DNA of 64,000 nt from Erinaceus europaeus (Eukaryota > Chordata > Mammalia > Eulipotyphla > Erinaceidae). Below the pieces are notes generated by a model. It was given only the letters and a program-made list of their open reading frames with translations, was not told the origin of the DNA and made no database searches. How positions within the stretch are numbered: position 1 is the first letter of the stretch; every line of letters begins with the position of its first letter. Both the position numbers and the translations under genes were made by a program. Positions 33,543 through 45,627 of this stretch are shown here, piece by piece. The stretch is taken from the NCBI RefSeq assembly GCF_950295315.1, contig NC_080171.1:33038361-33102360 (forward strand), in the 5' to 3' direction.

Positions 33543-33885
33543 TCGGGGGGGGGGCAGGCGGTGGCACACCCTGTTGAGTGCACATTACTGTGCACAAGAA
33601 CACAGGTTCAAGCCCCCAGACCCCACTTGCAAGGGAGGAAACTGTCACGAGTGATAAAACAAGGCTGCATTTGTTTCTCTTTCTCTTTCCCTCTCTGTCT
33701 TTTCCTCTTCTCTCAATTTCTCTCTGTCCTACCAAATAAAAAGGAAAGGGGGAAAAAATGACCTCAGAGAGCAGAGGGTCTGTCATGCAGGTACCAAGCC
33801 CCAGGTACTAACCCTGGTGACAAATCAAACCAAGCCAACCCAAGCCAAACCAAACCAAACCAAATAAAACCAAACAAAACAACTT
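33543..33885 (+). mobile_element. tRNA-derived SINE with (CCAAA)n end
   Basis: After a G9 run: head 'ggcaggcggtggcacaccct', 'caggttcaagcccccagacc', CT tail, then a second module ('gcaggtaccaagccccaggt') and a (CCAAA/CCAAG)n run at 33825-33885. Confidence 0.85.
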
Positions 33886-35867
33886 TAATCCTGATGAAGT
33901 CTCACAGATGTCTCTACAGAGTCATTACTTTGGTGAAGGGGTAATGCCTAACCTAGGGGCCATAAAAATCATTTGGTCTGGCCTTGCAAATGAGAATTCA
34001 AAATTCAATAAATTAAGAAGCTTTTTTACATGGCAACATTATATGCTAATTTTAAGTTGATAATTTTCTATGGTCTGTGAATCATGTATAAATATCCAAA
34101 TGACTATTGGCAGGAAAAAGTTTCCCCATCCCTGCTCTAGGGGGAGCAGAGAACAGGAGACATTACAGCCATATTTAAATGGGGGAAAAAAATCAATGTC
34201 TGCCTTTATTCAATGTCCTCCAGTTGTCCCACTGATGAAAAAAGAGAAAAAAACACTCCATTTTGACACATGTATGCACATATACATCCACACACAGACA
34301 TGTACAATTCAAGAATGACAGGCAATAGTCTCTGACAGTTCTTCCCAGCACAATTATGATTGATAGCATTCCATTACTTTTATGCTTATTTTAAAATTCC
34401 CTTGACACAGATTTATTAAAGGCATAGACCTCTATGAACTTATGAAAAATTTATGGATTTTGAAAGAGCTTTAATATGTACCATCTGAACACAAATCATT
34501 CCCTGACTGTCATTGTTTTTTTTTCCCCACAATCTCTCTTATTGTGGTAATGTATGTATAATAATCAAAAGCCGATGCTGGGGATTAAAGCATCAAGATG
34601 TTGCAGAATAAAGCAACAACAATAAGAAGAAAAAAAATTAGATTTGTATGATTTTAACTATTCTTTAATCTGCTTCTGGGCAACAAAAGTGATTTGTGTC
34701 AGCCGTTATTGCATTAAACTTTAATTTTCTTCCACCGGCACAGGATTATATAAAGGAGTATTGGATTGCACTCAGCATGGATTAGCTGAGCACTGTCTCT
34801 GCTGCCAAGGAGCAAATGGATTTCCTTCTTTCTTTGATTTATATTTTTATTGCTGTTTTTCCCCTCCTTCTAATTCCCATTACCCTTATGTTTGCCAGCA
34901 CTGAGATACCCTGTAGGAGCAGCAGAAAGGCAGGCAGAATTATTGGCTTATTGCATATATTTATGTTCCAAGGCTTCTCAGTCATCTATGTCTGAGGAAT
35001 GAAGTAGCCTCCAGCCATGGAGACTGCATGCCAGTTTTAAGCTAGAAAATTAAAACTTTTTTTAAAGGTAAAAAGTCACCTCTTACCTGCCTAAAATCAG
35101 CAAAAAAAAAAAAAAAACACAGCTGAGTTCTGCCTTTCTTTAGAAATCCTGGCTGTATCTCCCAGCAGATGGGGAGAAAATGCTATAGAGATAGACACAA
35201 GATCAAATCCTGGGGCTTCCTTTTGTACAGAGATAGATGAACACAGCAGAGTCCTTGTGACTCAGAAGAGAAAAGAGGCTCTCTTTGGCCTCCACCCGTA
35301 GCGCCATTGAAATACAAACTTGTCTCTGGAAAACAGAACAAATCATCTCTTTTATCCATGTACAGGAATGGAAATGAGATTTTCGGTGCCTGACATGGAA
35401 GTCAGATGCCAAAGACAGGGCTTTGAGACTGTAGTGTGCTGATGATTGTCTCGGGCAGACTAAGCCAACCAAACACAACCAACAGTGGCAAGGACCCAAG
35501 AACAATGGTGCAGTAGCTATGGGCCACAGAGAGATCTGTATTGCTGAATAAAATAAGGCTGCCTGGTTTCACTCTGGTTTTACAATTATCACGGACTTCT
35601 TGAACTAGATAATGAATTCTTGGGTCTCTGCAAAGTAGTTATTAGGGAACAATCCCATAGCAGAAGCCAGTTAGCAATACTTCTCAGGAAGGATCTCAGC
35701 TGTCAAACAGGGGCCTGGCTCTTCTGATAGTGAGGAGCCCTGGGAATTGGAACTGGGTTTTATTTTTCAAAGGAACCCACAATGAGCTGATCCAAACTAG
35801 TGAAATGCATGAAATTAAGATAACTATTTGAAAGACCAGAATAAAGATTAAGAAAATCAGTGATAGC
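33886..35867. other. Unique DNA; conserved-element candidate at 34320-35020
   Basis: This stretch has no repeat that I recognise. Between about 34320 and 35020 it is repeat-free and rich in homeodomain-type TAAT/ATTA words ('gttattgcattaaacttta', near 34705), the look of a mammalian noncoding regulatory element. There is no open frame. Function is a guess. Confidence 0.35.
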
Positions 35868-35995
35868 TGCTGGGGAAAGTAGCTCAATTGGTAGAGTATG
35901 GAGGAATTTACATGCCTGAAGCTCCCAGTTCAATCCCTAGTACCGCATGTACTAGAGTAAGGTTCTGTCCTCTCACTCATGTAAAATAGATATAG
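35868..35995 (+). mobile_element. tRNA-like SINE, third family
   Basis: 'gtagctcaattggtagagta' (A-box like) and 'agttcaatccctagtaccgc' (B-box like) lie 40-odd bp apart, followed by a CT segment and (ATAGAT)n. The second half does not fold into a tRNA, so it is a SINE and not a tRNA gene. Confidence 0.7.
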
Positions 35996-36039
35996 ATATA
36001 TAGATATTATATAGTATGTGATATATATATATATATTCC

Positions 36040-36250
36040 AGGACCTCATGTCTCTTGTGTCAGCATAATTTCATCTCCATTGAATCACTTTTTCATTCAG
36101 ATAAAAGAGACAAACTTGGGCAGCGTAGTCAGCAAAGTAGCAGAGTTTCCCCTACTGCAATGATACCTTCCATTTGTTGCAGTAACTTGAACCTGGGCCA
36201 TGAACATGGCAACACATGCACCCTACCCAGTGAGCTATCTACCCAGTTTA
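36040..36250 (-). mobile_element. Old SINE, antisense
   Basis: 'cttgaacctgggccatgaac' and 'ccctacccagtgagctatct' are the inverse of a tRNA-derived head, with a diverged tail to the left. Confidence 0.5.
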
Positions 36251-37574
36251 CTACAATTTAGCTTTAAGTATAATCATCCCTGCAAAAGACTACCAAAGGT
36301 CAAAGGAGTTTTCATAAGGAAAAGGCGTAGAAATAGATGGGGGCAGTTTAAAAATATTTGTAACATAATTTCAGCCAGAATACTACTGGGGCATTTTGGT
36401 CAAGAGGGAGGGACAGAGACAATAGCCACCAGAACCTTTTTGTGTGACTTAAGAGTTCATCTTCATACAGTAGGCCTTCATACTGGAAGCTGAATCAGAG
36501 AAGAGAGCGAGCACAACCAGGTCTTTGTCCAGCAAAATCATAGTGACAGAAATCATTTCATTGGTTGATAGAGGATGTGGTGAAAAGAATGGATTTACCA
36601 AAAAGGTGATAAAAGAACTTTTTGGAATAACTGAACTGTTCCATATCGACACTAGTGCTTGTTAGATGACTGACTCATCAAAATTCATAGGAATTGAAAT
36701 CTGGGATTTTTGAATTATTGAATTTTATTGTATCCACCTCAATAAAGTTGATTTTTTTTAAAGACATAGTTCTTTTTTCTAGACTTTCTTTGTAGCTTTT
36801 TTTTCTTTTTTAATGCCAAGTTCAAATATTTTTCAGATGTGGAATAATAAAGTTCTTCCACTAATGGTCATACATATTCTATAGAATCAAGGAAACTCTT
36901 TTTACTCTCTTTATGTAGGTGCTAAAGGGAAATAGTAAGATGAATATGCCTTCTGTGCCAGTGGAAAACTGAACCAAACAGTATATTCATCCATATGCTC
37001 TCATTTCAGCCCAACCATCTGCTGGTTATGCACTTAAATATATCTTCTAGCTCATGGGTTTTCATTTGAAGAAAATCTCTGTGGTAAAGAAAAACATAGC
37101 CAATAAAACACTTTGCTAACTAATAGGGATGCTGAAGAAACCTAAGTACTCTATTATCTAAGAAAAACTGTGTACTCTGGAGTAGATAAATTCATTCAAG
37201 GTGTGTAGGTAACTTTGATTTGGCAGAAAGTGCTTTTATATCTATAGAAAATATATGGGATAAGTTATATGTCTCAAGATCTTGGCCTAAAAATACCAAC
37301 GGGGCAAATTTCTTTGATATCTCTAGGTTGCCCTTAGAAAGAAATCAGATGTGAATTAGAGTCACAGCTATCTTTGCATTGCCACTTTGAAGTCTGTATT
37401 TCTGTCATTCTGAGAATTATTGTTGTGGTCATAAGTGGTTCATTGTGCATGGTTCTATTAAATGCATAAAATATCATTCCTGTGCTTCTTGGTATAAGCC
37501 ACGCTTTTGCCTAAACAGTTGAAGAGAAATGTTGATTCTTATTTTCTTATTTCTTCATAGATACAATTTAATAG
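36251..37574. other. Unique AT-rich noncoding DNA
   Basis: No named structure found. Confidence 0.5.
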
Positions 37575-37745
37575 TTCTTTAGGGAAAGAGAGAGGGGGGA
37601 ATTTGGAGAGAGTTCATGCTGCTAGAACACCAATTTGCATATCTGAGGCCTAAGGTATTCCAAGTTCAATCCCTGGTACTACCTAATGTCATAGTTGAGA
37701 AATGCTTTGGTCCTTTCTCCCTTGTAACAAAAAAATTCTCTGTGG
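37575..37745 (+). mobile_element. Old tRNA-like SINE, third family
   Basis: 'tgctgctagaacaccaattt', 'gaggcctaaggtattccaag', 'ttcaatccctggtactacct' and 'tttggtcctttctccc' follow the order of the copy at 35868. Confidence 0.6.
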
Positions 37746-39009
37746 AATACAACAAAAATTTAAAAGGTCATTAATAACTGTTATCTGTTTACCTTACTAC
37801 TAAGCATATGGTAGCTCCCACTGTCAAATCCCCAAAGTTCATATCTGGGATAGTGTGCTAGTACTTAACTATAAGTAAATCTACAAATAGATCCGTTATA
37901 ATTCCGTCTCTTCATTCATTCCAAAAACATCACCACCCAGACAATGACTTTGACACTTGAAAAGTTAAATACAAGTATGCTTTCTGAGAGATTTTCCTAA
38001 TTTACACCTTTCACTCAATTCAATTTCAGTAGTTTCTCAAAGCCCTTTCTCCTACCATTGGCAAAAGATGCTTTCAGCCATTATCCTTTTCCCAATCCAG
38101 CACTTAGTACTCTGCAGTCCCTGTCAGAAAAGCAGCTTGTCAAATACTAAATCAGAAAGGATGGACCCTGCTGTTTCCTTCACATCAGAGAGAGAATCCC
38201 CTGGAGTGACTTTAAGACACAATGTTCACCTGTCATTTCTAACTCATCTGCAGAATCCACTTGAGGTTCTTTTCACATTGTCAGGTAGTCATATTTCTTC
38301 CCTTGTGTCTTTTATTTTTTGAAAAAATAAGCACCTTAAAGAAAACCATGCCAGGCCATACCTTTATTAAAAAAAAAAATCAGTTAGGTACAGATATCAA
38401 ATAAATGATCTGCTATCCTTCACTGCTTTTAAGCAGGCATAAAACAAAGAAAGCACTTTATAAAACCAAACTGGAATTACAGTAAAGCAGGCTCAAAATC
38501 CCTCATTAAGTTCAGTGGTCAAAAGAACTGCATGCTGAGTTAGCTCAGCGTAGTAGAAATCAGAAGGGAACATGTTCAGTTCTTTCTTTTGCACACTCTG
38601 AACTAGGGTGCTTAAATTAATGACTTTCCAGGGAACCACATATCTGAAGATGTTTGTTAGGTACATAGTTTGATGTAAATATGTCCTAGTCTGAAGTGGA
38701 TATTTAAATTATTTTCCTGAAGTGCACTCAAATCTGCCTCCTGCATCTGAACATAATTCTTTAAGCTTATGACTGTCTAACCTGCTAAGTGCTCACTCTA
38801 ACCCTCAGAGTTCCTTCCAGATGAGCTAAGTGCTTTCTGTATGCAAATCTGATGATTAAAGAGATAGGCATTTAATGGGGTAATTCTGCAGTTCTGTGCT
38901 GCACAAGAAATATCAAGGAGCCATGACTTTATTAATTTTAACCTGAGCCCAATAGCTAACATGAAGGAGGGATAAGACTATTGGTTGGGAAGATGGTGTC
39001 AGTTGATAA
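37746..39009. other. Unique noncoding DNA
   Basis: No exon or known repeat is recognised. 'gagttagctcagcgtagtag' at 38538 resembles a tRNA A-box by chance or a SINE relic. Confidence 0.45.
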
Positions 39010-39505
39010 CAGGAGTAGAATATACCAAAACTTCCTAGCTTCTTCCATAGTAAAGACCCCAAATTTCACCTGTTATACTTTTACTTTAGGCTCCTGATTA
39101 TTAAACAACTTCTTCTGGTTTTTTTTATAACGCTTTTTTTTATCATAATGCTTTTTAGTCACCAAGTTACAGATGCTACCATGATGTCAACCTGATTTCC
39201 TAGGCAGATGATCACACCAGTGTGTCCTGGAGCCCCACCGCTCCAGAGCCCTACTCCACTAGGGAAAGATAGAGACAGGCTGGGGGCATGGATCAACCTG
39301 TCAATGCCCATGTCCAGTGGAGAAGCAACTACAGAAGGTAGACCTTCCAACTTCTGCTCCCCATATAGATCTTTGGTCCATACTCCCAGAGGGGTAAAAA
39401 GAATAAAAACTTCTAATGGGAGGGGGTATGGAACTCTGGGGGTTGTAGGAAATGTATGGAATTGTATTTCTTGTCAATCATCATTAAATCACTAATAATA
39501 AAAAA
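39010..39505 (+). mobile_element. L1 3' UTR fragment, unspliced
   Basis: Runs from the late intron region ('tagtaaagaccccaaatttc') through an acceptor-like 'gctttttag' into the conserved 3' end, with an A-rich tail at 39498. Confidence 0.8.
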
Positions 39506-39844
39506 AAACACAGGAAAAAAGAAAGAAAGAAATACCAAGAAGTGGGAATGACCTGTTGACAACCTGGAATTGTTGAAGGTCATCAACCAATGGAGAATGG
39601 ACACAGTTAATGGCAAATATTTTCAAAAGGTCAAGAAAGTCAAATCTCAAGTTTAGCAGTTGTCACCTAACTGGATAAAGCCTTCCTTTCTTTGCTTCAA
39701 AACTTCTCCTTCAGTCATGCCCAACTTAGATCACCTGGCTTCCTGCTATGCATTTTTGCAGTTCTCACATTCCATCTATTCTGTGTGTCTTGGCAAGATA
39801 AACCTTTACAAAATACTACTTTCCAATAAGATGTTCTCAGACTT

Positions 39845-40015
39845 GAAGAATTTACTCAGTGGGAGAGAACAGGATCTGAGTCTCCACCTCCAGAGGGAAA
39901 GCTTTACAAGTGGTGAAGCAGGGCTGAAGGTGCCTCTTTGTCTCTCACCATCTCTATCTCCACTTTCCCTCTTGATTTCTGACTGTCTGTATCAAATAAA
40001 TAAGGGAAGGTAGTA
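39845..40015 (+). mobile_element. SINE, 5' truncated
   Basis: Starts within the middle block ('gtctccacctccagagggaa'), then 'gtggtgaagcagggctgaag', CT tail and AAATAAAT end. Confidence 0.75.
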
Positions 40016-40034
40016 AGAGAGAAAGAAAGAGAGA

Positions 40035-40185
40035 GTACAGGATCTGAGACTTAAGGTTCATACATACCCAGGCATCTCCTATGCCAGAGGGGAGCATTAC
40101 TCTGGCCTCTCTCTGTCTCTCTCTGTCTTCCTGTCTCTCAGTTTTCCTCTATCTCTCATAAAGATAAGTAAGTTAAATATTTAAA
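40035..40185 (+). mobile_element. Old SINE, third family
   Basis: 'gatctgagacttaaggttca', 'ccaggcatctcctatgccag', CT tail 'ctctgtctctctctgtcttc'. The head is diverged. Confidence 0.5.
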
Positions 40186-40221
40186 AGAAATAATCCCCCT
40201 ATCAACTACAGTATCATTCTT

Positions 40222-40345
40222 TATTATTCTTTTTATTTTTCTTTATTGGGGGATTAGTGGGTTGCAGTTAATAGTGAAATATAGTAGCTGATAAATGTAT
40301 AACATTTTTCAGTTTTTGGCATAACACTCTAACTACCCACCTAAG
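40222..40345 (-). mobile_element. L1 3' end, short-UTR subfamily
   Basis: The inverse of the L1-D/E 3' end: 'ctttattgggggattagtgg' then 'taatagtgaaatatagtagc'. Confidence 0.7.
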
Positions 40346-40844
40346 TTTTATTAATCTTTTATTTCATCATTAGTGCTTATTCATTAGTTTAGTTACTAAG
40401 TCTTTGCTATCATAGGAGTGATAGTTTAGGAAGCAGAAACAGATGGTAAGCTGAGTTGTCAGAGGCAAATATAAAATATGGGAAGAAGACAGGTTAGGGT
40501 GACAGGAGGATACCATTTCTGAGTCACTGGTGAAGGGAGCACATGAATAGTCCACAATAAAGTCAAGATGTAGCCATGTAGATAACTGGTCACAGTTTTG
40601 TTTTAGGAGAAACAAAAATATGAAGGCTTCCAGGCCTCCAGGCAGAGATGATATCTATTCATGTCTAGAGACATCTAGACTATGACTGGAAAGGAGTAGA
40701 ATGGTAGGTGAGTTTAGATAAAGAGTCTATATCACTAACCTGGGTGTTATTGTAGTCATTTATATGTTTTACTTTGTATAAGGTGGTGACAAGTTATTGT
40801 AAGCTTTCAACTCATGAATACTTCAAGACTCCATATTTTTACCT

Positions 40845-40980
40845 CATCACAAGTCCTTTTGCTTTATATCCATGCCAGTATCATACATCTCTGATTATTG
40901 TAGCTTTGTAATATAGTTGAAAATCAAGATGATTGCACTTCCATCTTTGTTTCTAACTGTGTTATCACATAAGGCTTAAT
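40845..40980 (-). mobile_element. Old L1 ORF2 fragment
   Basis: 'ccatgccagtatcatacatc', 'gtagctttgtaatatagttg' and 'gatgattgcacttccatctt' are the inverse of a conserved ORF2 block. Confidence 0.6.
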
Positions 40981-43900
40981 TTCCTGAAATATTTTAAGTG
41001 TCTTAAATATTAAAATAATATTTATACCTTTCCCCTCCAAACTCCTCAGATTATCTAGTTAATGCTAATGATGCATAACTAAATGTTGTGAGTAGTGAAA
41101 ATAGAATGTACAAATAGCAGAGCTCTAAGAGAAAGAGGCCATCAAAGGATAAGCACTTTTGTTTTCACCTTAGATATTATAAGAGATAACTGCTGTGAAA
41201 GTGAAAATGGCTAAATGGGAAGTGACTCATCTTCAAAGAAACAACCACTCTTTCATTCATTCACCAAAAACTTAACAAGTATATAATGAACCAGTCACCC
41301 AATATCACAAAAACTTGATAATATTTTCATTCTAATAGTAGTAAGAATGTTTGGCATATGGAAGGTAATTCATAAGCCACTTTTCCTGTGCTCTTTCTAT
41401 TTTACTTGGATTCTCAGAAGGGAAACTAGTGGTTGCAATAGAACTACAGATATAGTTCTTGGTGTTAATGAGGCTGAACAGTTACTGACAGAGGGAGTAA
41501 TTGTATTATTAATTTGTGCAGCCTTGGCCAGTTTTGTCCAGAGTAAGACTTGAAAGCAGGTAAAGTGAAGGAAAGACTAGAGTGGCTCTGGTGTTGGGTT
41601 TGGGGCAGGCTAGTGTGGATGCAAGGACGATGTATTCTCTCATTACTGTGGCATTGGCTTCTGCAGTTCCCCAGGTGGGAGGGTGCTGAGTTAACACAGT
41701 CCTTCTTGTATATATTCTGCAATGCATGGCAAATATCTGTATCTCCATATCCTACTACCATAGGGGGCTTGATTCTCCACATGGCCTTTTGCTGCTCTTC
41801 TAAGCTTCCAAATGTAAAATATGCACATATTGTTCAAGTGGCAGTCCTGTCTTGGGTAACCACTATTTTGGTCATTGTTCTGATGCCCTGATTGCTACAA
41901 GGTGCAAACAGCTTAAAAGATTAGAATGGAGATCTGTTTCCATGCACCATACAATCATCCACCCTCAGTTGCTATGAATGGCCAATAAATAACTGGTTGT
42001 TTAGAATGTCAGGTCTGTTGTTTGACTCAACAAGTTATTGAACTGTATTTTTCAATTACACACCTCAGGTAAATAAAGCTTTGCGTAGGATTCTGAAATT
42101 CCTACAAGGGAGTTGTGAACAAGACTTGCAGCTAAGTCTAGCAATCTTAATATTTTCTGCTATTTACCCAGGAGTTCAGTCAAACCCATCCACTGTCCCC
42201 ATGCAAAAGGCATAGTTCTTACCAGTGTGATTAATATACTCCTTCTGCTGTGGCATGAGCTGCCTAAATCCAGCATTCAGTGAGCTCTGTAAATGTCTAT
42301 TTTATTGCCTCCACTAAGCATATGCCTACAAAGTTTAAGTAAACAATGGGCATTTGAACATGTAGATTATAGTAGCAAACATATTCCTCCCACTTTTGAA
42401 CTAATCTTCCTACAACAAGTTAAAATTACAACTCTGCCTATCTTCACTGCCTGTCTCCTTGAGTTCATGATGCCTTTACTTACATAAGTAGTTATTAGGG
42501 AATGCATTTACTTCACTTTAGCACCTGCACAATGTCAGCAAAGCATGCAGGGACTTTTGCCATCCTCTGAAAAAAAATTTAAAAAAAACTTTAGAAGTCG
42601 TTCTCTGCAATTGCTTGTAAATAAAAAAAGACAGCAGAGGATGCTTCCTAGCTTGCTATTCATATCTGTACACAGGAGACAGATTTAGTCTTTCAAAGTC
42701 TGTTCCAGTTTATATAAACAGCTGACCCTCTTCAAGCTGGGGAACTAGGTACGAAATATTATACATAGGACTATCTTTTGGTTCACTCTGTCAAAGAAAA
42801 ATGTAAGAAAATAAAATGCTTAACCCGAAGCAAATCAACCCTGGAAATCAATGCTTGGATGAGCCCTTTGGAAGATAAGAAGCAAGACCGAAATTCACTC
42901 TGGTGAACAGCACTGTGATCCACTCTGAAGATTACAGGATGAACTGCCAGAGTTCCTTGTGCTACAAAGTCCAAGTACAATGTGTGTAAAAATCAGGCAT
43001 TATTCTGACCTTCTTAAAGTCCTTTGGGCATTCTAATCTAGACTCATTTCCTATTGAGTAAGCTCACAGTATTAGACCAAGTTCAATGGAGTTTATAAAA
43101 CAGAAATGCCAGTTTCACTTTTTATTTTTCTGTCCATGAATATATGGCTTAAGCTTTTATTTTTTCATTATAGAAATTTTAAATTAAGTATCATGTTAGA
43201 ATGAAGTAAGTTATTTATTTAGACATTTGTTTTAGACTCACACACATTGAATATGTCAATAGATAATGTAAGTATACACATATACATATTTGTAACTGTA
43301 CAATTATCACACAGATTCACAGCTAACTAATCTTGTTCCTTTTGGCCTGTCGAACGGTAAAAATCAAAAACAAAAAACAAATAAACAAAACCTTGAACCT
43401 GGCAAATAATGGTGGGTTATCTTTATCTGTGATAAACTAATATATTCATGTTTCAGTGTAGTCATTTTTTTAAAAAACCAAATAAACTAAAATGTATGAT
43501 CCTACTCTTTAATCAGGAATATTGGTTGCATGTGAGGTATTGATGGTTCAGTGAAAGAATATTGGTTGTATAAGCAAAAAATATGGAAAGATACAGGAGA
43601 AAATACAGATGCAATATTCTCAAAATATAAAAAGTGACGTTGTTTGAATACTTGTCTCATAAATTCCAATAGTAAGAAGCTGTTTATAAAGCATTTAGCC
43701 ACATGTTTTCTCCCATGCTAAAAAAAAAAAAGGACTAATTTCTAGCTACTAAAACCTTGATCCATGTTAGTAGATCCTCCTTCTGTTAAATGGTCCCTTT
43801 GTGATTTTGAGAATGAAAAATAATATTGAGAAATAAGAGATTAGAAATTTACCATATGTTAAAACATGTGTACAGCAGATCTTGCTGAAGACTGAGTGCT

Positions 43901-44132
43901 GTCCACGTGGGGATTCTTCAGTTTAAGTGGCTCATTTCATCCACACCCTAAGCCCTAAGCAATGCTTTCTGTGCCCACTCTTCCTTTTATGAGGAAACAC
44001 ATTAAATACATGTTTGCCATAACAAAGAGCACAGCAAGATTAAAAATAACTCATCACTGTGAGGTTCAGTGCATTTGAATGGTTCTCTGACACTATTTTT
44101 ATACTTTTATTTTTTAAAAAATTAGTATATGC
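40981..44132. other. Unique noncoding DNA, 3.1 kb
   Basis: The longest interval without a recognisable repeat. The open frames at 41465-41891 have no domain or codon pattern that I recognise. No splice-bounded exon, CpG island or RNA gene is seen. Confidence 0.5.
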
Positions 44133-44310
44133 GGGGACCAGGCAGTGGCACACCCAGTTGAGCATACATGTCACCATGCATAAGGATCCCAGTTCAAAAC
44201 CCATCGTCCTCACCTGCAGGGGAGAAGTTACACAAGTGGTGAAGCAGTGCTGCAGGTGTCTTTCTCTTTCTCTTTTCCCCTTTTAATCTCAATTTCAAAA
44301 TATATAAACA
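44133..44310 (+). mobile_element. tRNA-derived SINE
   Basis: Head 'accaggcagtggcacaccca', 'ggatcccagttcaaaaccca', 'cacctgcaggggagaag', 'gtggtgaagcagtgctgcag', CT tail. Confidence 0.9.
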
Positions 44311-44389
44311 GAATTATTTCTAAAAATTCATACACATGTGGGATTCACATAGTCAAATAATAAAGCAAAACAGCTGTCCCCTGAATGAT

Positions 44390-44465
44390 ACATTTTCACC
44401 GACGGTACCACAGTTTCCGTAATGTAGTGGTTATCATGTTTGCCTCACACATTTTCACCGATGGT
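44390..44465 (+). mobile_element. Retroposed 5' half of tRNA-Val(CAC), tailless, with TSD
   Basis: Nucleotides 44413-44448 match tRNA-Val(CAC) nucleotides 1-36, with about three substitutions from the remembered mammalian sequence. They end right after the CAC anticodon. The insertion lies between 17-bp repeats ACATTTTCACCGAYGGT (44390-44406 and 44449-44465, one mismatch). Six extra bases (accaca) precede the tRNA. There is no 3' half, CCA or poly-A. The AC after the anticodon could belong either to the tRNA or to the TSD. Confidence 0.88.
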
Positions 44466-44789
44466 TCTGATTTTGTACAGGTAGACATTTTTAGAGTTTT
44501 CCCATGAATTCACTTTATTTCCCTACAATATTCTCACTGCTTTACATTTTATTTTTCAACTTTACACATTACCTTTCAGTTTCCTATTGTATCAGATAAG
44601 GACTTTATCTTAAAGATTTTTCATAAATATATAAATAATAGTCAATCTCTATGTGTGACCTTGGGAGAACAATTGCAGTTTCCACATACATTTTGATACT
44701 AGTGCTGGGTATAGGAATCTAGATTAGAGATAATTTTTTCCTAACAATTCTGAACCATATTTTTTTCCTTTGAACTTCTAATTTTTATT
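44466..44789. other. Unique AT-rich noncoding DNA
   Basis: No named structure. Confidence 0.5.
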
Positions 44790-44803
44790 AAGAAATATGA
44801 CTT

Positions 44804-45375
44804 TGGCAGAGCCAAGATGGTGGCATGATGACAGATCCTGACTTTCTCACTGCAAAGCAGCTGCTTAAATCCTGGGAATATAGAGTGAGGGCAGGATTTC
44901 CAGGCCAGTGGGTGAGGAAGCACACATAAAAGGTCAAAGAAGGAAAACTGCATATCACACATAGGCTTGAATGGTCTACAGAAAGGACAACACATACAAG
45001 ATCCTGAGCCATGGACCTATCCATCAGGTTCTAAATGCTACCATTATGCCAACCTGACTTCCCTGGGCAGACAACCCCACCAATGTGTCCTCCTCTCCAG
45101 ACCCCTTCCCCTCTAGGGAAAGAGAGAGACAGGCTGGGAGTATGGCTTGACCTGTAAACACCCATGTTCAGCAAAGAAGCAATTACAGAAGCCAGACCTT
45201 CCACCTTCTGCACTCCATAATAATCCTGGGCCCATACTCCTAGAAGGATAAAGAAAAGGAAAGCTTTCAATGGAGAGGGTTGAATAAGAAGTTCTGATAG
45301 TGGTAATTGTGTGGAATTGTACCCCTCTTATCCTATGGTCTTGTCAATATTTCCAACTTATAAATAAAAATAAAA
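44804..45375 (+). mobile_element. Spliced-type L1: 5' leader joined to the 3' UTR acceptor
   Basis: A 572-bp insertion with a perfect 14-bp TSD AAGAAATATGACTT (44790-44803 and 45376-45389) and an A-rich tail. It starts 'tggcagagccaagatggtgg', like an L1 5' end (compare 13648). After about 230 bp it is joined at about 45023 to 'ccatcaggttctaaatgcta', exactly the first bases after the CAG acceptor in unspliced copies ('ccaccaggttccagatgcta'). ORF1, ORF2 and the upstream 3' UTR are absent. This matches the spliced integrated retrotransposed elements known for human L1. Confidence 0.8.
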
Positions 45376-45583
45376 AAGAAATATGACTTCACTCTGATTC
45401 TTGGCTTTTCTGTGTGATTTATTCTTTCTGTTAGTCTTTAGAATTTTCTCTTGTTCTTCAGTGTCCAGAAATTCTGTGATGCCTTCTTTGTTGTTGTTTT
45501 CATAAACACATTAGCAATTCAACTGATACTTTCACTACAGAAATATATATTTATTTATATATTTGTTTATTATATGCCATATA

Positions 45584-45627
<44 letters not shown>

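Noticed and set aside
35876..35950. tRNA gene
   Set aside because: A- and B-box like words are present, but the arms do not pair into a cloverleaf and a SINE tail follows.
41465..41891. Overlapping ORFs of about 80-113 codons on both strands
   Set aside because: No recognisable domain, no splice context, similar length on both strands; chance frames.
44413..44448. tRNA-Val gene
   Set aside because: Same reason: ends after the anticodon, with direct repeats on both sides.
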